Below are positions 4,722-5,897 of a DNA stretch of 5,897 bases, in pieces. The stretch covers positions 14,315 through 20,211 of the forward strand of contig PKXB01000198.1 of NCBI GenBank assembly GCA_003133345.1, in the 5' to 3' direction. Under the pieces are notes generated by a model that was given only the letters and a program-made list of their open reading frames with translations, ran no database searches and was not told the DNA's origin. This stretch comes from Hyphomicrobiales bacterium (GTDB lineage: Bacteria > Pseudomonadota > Alphaproteobacteria > Rhizobiales > Xanthobacteraceae). Both the position numbers and the translations under genes were made by a program. Within the stretch, counting starts at the first letter, position 1, and each line of letters begins with the position of its first letter.

Positions 4722-5897
4722 GGCTGCCCGCGAAGCCTGGATCACCGGCGTCGGCATTGTCTCGTGCCTCGGCGAAGGGTCGCAAGCGCATTGGCAGAAG
4801 CTGATGGAGGCGCATCCGGGCGCCGTCACCGCAACCTTCGCGCCGTTCATCGTGCATCCGCTGGCGCCGATCAATTTCGACGGGCAGATTCCCAAGAAAG
4901 AACAGCGCCAGATGGAGAACTGGCAGCGCATCGGTACTTACGCCGCCGGCCTGGCGCTCGATTCCGCCGGTGTCAAAGGCAAGCCCGAGATTCTCTCGCA
5001 CATGGACATGATCGTCGCCGCCGGCGGCGGCGAGCGCGACCTCGCGGTGGACTCCACGATCCTGTCCGGCATGCCGCACGCGGCCAACCCGGCGGCCTTT
5101 CTCAACGAGCGCCTGATGAGCGACCTGCGGCCGACGCTGTTCCTGGCGCAGCTCTCCAACCTTCTGGCCGGCAACATCTCGATCGTGCACGGCGTGACCG
5201 GCTCGTCGCGCACCTTCATGGGCGAGGAATCGTCCGGCGTCGACGCCGTGCGCATCGCACTTTCGCGCATCGTCGCCGGACAAAGCGATATCGCGCTGGT
5301 GGGCGGGTCACAAAATGCCGAGCGGCCCGACCTGCTGATCATCTATCAATTCGGCGGCATCAACTTGAAAGACCACTATGCGCCGGTCTGGGAGCGTGGC
5401 GGCAATGGCGCTATGGCGCTTGGATCGATGGGCGCCTTCCTGGTGATCGAGGCGCGCGAGCACGCCGAGAAGCGCGGCGCCAAACCGCTGGCGCGATTGT
5501 CGGCCGTGGTATCCGGCCGCGCCAACCGGCAGCCCGGCACCGTCGCGGCAAGCCTCAGGGGGCTTTGGGACAAGATCAAAGACAAGGTCAAAAGCGGCCA
5601 CGCCGCGGTGCTGTCCGGCGCCACCGGTGTGAACCCCGCGACCGCCGAGGAGCGGGAATTTCTCAGCCAGCATGGCGACCTTGCCGTGCGCGCCACCGGT
5701 TCCTATCTCGGTCATGGACTGGAGCCGCAATTCCCGATGAATGTAGCGCTGGCAGCGGTCGCGGTCGGGCATGGTAGTCTGTTTCCACCCTGCGACGCGA
5801 CCGGGCTGGAGCGACCGATGAGCGGGGACTTGAGCCAAGGCTTATTGGAACAAGTCCTGGTGACCAGTGTCGGACATTGGCGAGGCGAAGCCCTCGC
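4714..5897 (+). CDS. fabF2XL: Beta-ketoacyl-ACP synthase-like protein of the acpXL cluster, lacking the catalytic Cys (FabF2XL; 3' end cut)
   Basis: The frame is open from the ATG at 4714 to the window end: 394 residues, and probably only a few more are missing, since the closing SVGHWRGEA block is near the usual C-terminus. It has the thiolase-fold synthase layout: WITGVGIVSCLGEG at the start, MIVAAGGGERD (99-109), the nucleophile region GVTGSSRT (160-167), DIALVGGSQN (192-201), GGNGAMALGSMGAFLVIE (229-246) and GSYLGHG (329-335). The catalytic Cys position is Ser164, the first active-site His (HGT motif) is replaced by SGATG (301-305), and the Lys is Gly329. Only His334 is kept. It is therefore unlikely to condense alone, and may act as a chain-length-factor-like partner of the synthase normally encoded next (FabF1XL), outside this window. 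It follows acpXL and fabZXL, with an 8-base overlap with fabZXL. Alignment is by eye. Codon use in the last ~150 bases is less GC-rich. Confidence 0.88.
   Translation, partial: MAEAAREAWITGVGIVSCLGEGSQAHWQKLMEAHPGAVTATFAPFIVHPLAPINFDGQIPKKEQRQMENWQRIGTYAAGLALDSAGVKGKPEILSHMDMIVAAGGGERDLAVDSTILSGMPHAANPAAFLNERLMSDLRPTLFLAQLSNLLAGNISIVHGVTGSSRTFMGEESSGVDAVRIALSRIVAGQSDIALVGGSQNAERPDLLIIYQFGGINLKDHYAPVWERGGNGAMALGSMGAFLVIEAREHAEKRGAKPLARLSAVVSGRANRQPGTVAASLRGLWDKIKDKVKSGHAAVLSGATGVNPATAEEREFLSQHGDLAVRATGSYLGHGLEPQFPMNVALAAVAVGHGSLFPPCDATGLERPMSGDLSQGLLEQVLVTSVGHWRGEAL

Noticed and set aside
4764..5777. Long plus-strand open frame (337 codons) inside the synthase-like gene
   Set aside because: It lies in a different frame from the gene starting at 4714 and translates to Arg/Ala-rich sequence with no motifs. 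It is a GC-driven shadow.
5308..5838. Minus-strand open frame of 176 codons antisense to the synthase-like gene
   Set aside because: It is a shadow of strong GC3 bias on the coding strand; no start signal or family features.
1..5897. Mobile elements, CRISPR arrays, toxin-antitoxin pairs, defence genes, tRNA or rRNA
   Set aside because: Both strands were read for these. I saw no transposase or integrase motifs, regularly spaced repeats, terminal inverted repeats or tRNA-like arms.

Overview
This GC-rich window looks chromosomal and comes from an alphaproteobacterium of the Hyphomicrobiales (Rhizobiales), most likely near Bradyrhizobium, Rhodopseudomonas or other Nitrobacteraceae/Xanthobacteraceae. 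The main reason is the acpXL-type acyl carrier protein cluster at the right end, which builds the very-long-chain fatty acid of lipid A and is characteristic of that order. The LigD end-joining ligase and the small conserved exported proteins fit the same group. I placed the organism by recognising families, not by a search.

Layout, left to right. (1) 1-308: the C-terminal end of the LigD polymerase domain (double-strand break repair), cut by the window edge. (2) 470-1300: two tandem genes for small exported RlpA-like double-psi beta-barrel proteins, about 55% identical by eye, each with a similar leader just before its ATG. Copy 1 lacks the Glu of the family's SGE-x-YD motif. (3) 1310-1666, minus strand: a small secreted protein of unknown function that converges on copy 2. 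(4) 1783-2367: a carboxymuconolactone-decarboxylase-like (AhpD-like fold) protein. (5) 2374-3314, minus strand: a copper pair, with a Cys/His-rich exported protein (DUF2946-like) followed by a PCuAC periplasmic copper chaperone. It converges on the gene of item 4, and a perfect 8-bp stem with a 4-nt loop spans both stop codons. (6) 3415-3732: a small single-pass membrane protein of unknown function, divergent from the copper pair. (7) 3950 to the right edge: acpXL, fabZ (fabZXL) and a beta-ketoacyl-ACP synthase-like gene (fabF2XL). These are closely packed and co-directional, behind a plausible sigma70-type promoter.

The last three genes form one pathway unit. AcpXL carries the growing acyl chain, FabZXL dehydrates the 3-hydroxyacyl intermediate, and the synthase-like protein takes part in elongation. 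That protein has lost its catalytic Cys and other active-site residues, so it probably acts as a partner or chain-length subunit of a second synthase encoded beyond the window. The two copper genes probably act together in delivering copper in the periplasm. The other genes are independent neighbours.

I found no tRNA, rRNA, CRISPR array, insertion sequence, phage gene or other mobile element. No stretch longer than about 220 bases lacks a gene. I see no convincing undescribed system. The best leads are the degenerate synthase, the diverged RlpA copy and the shared stop-codon hairpin.
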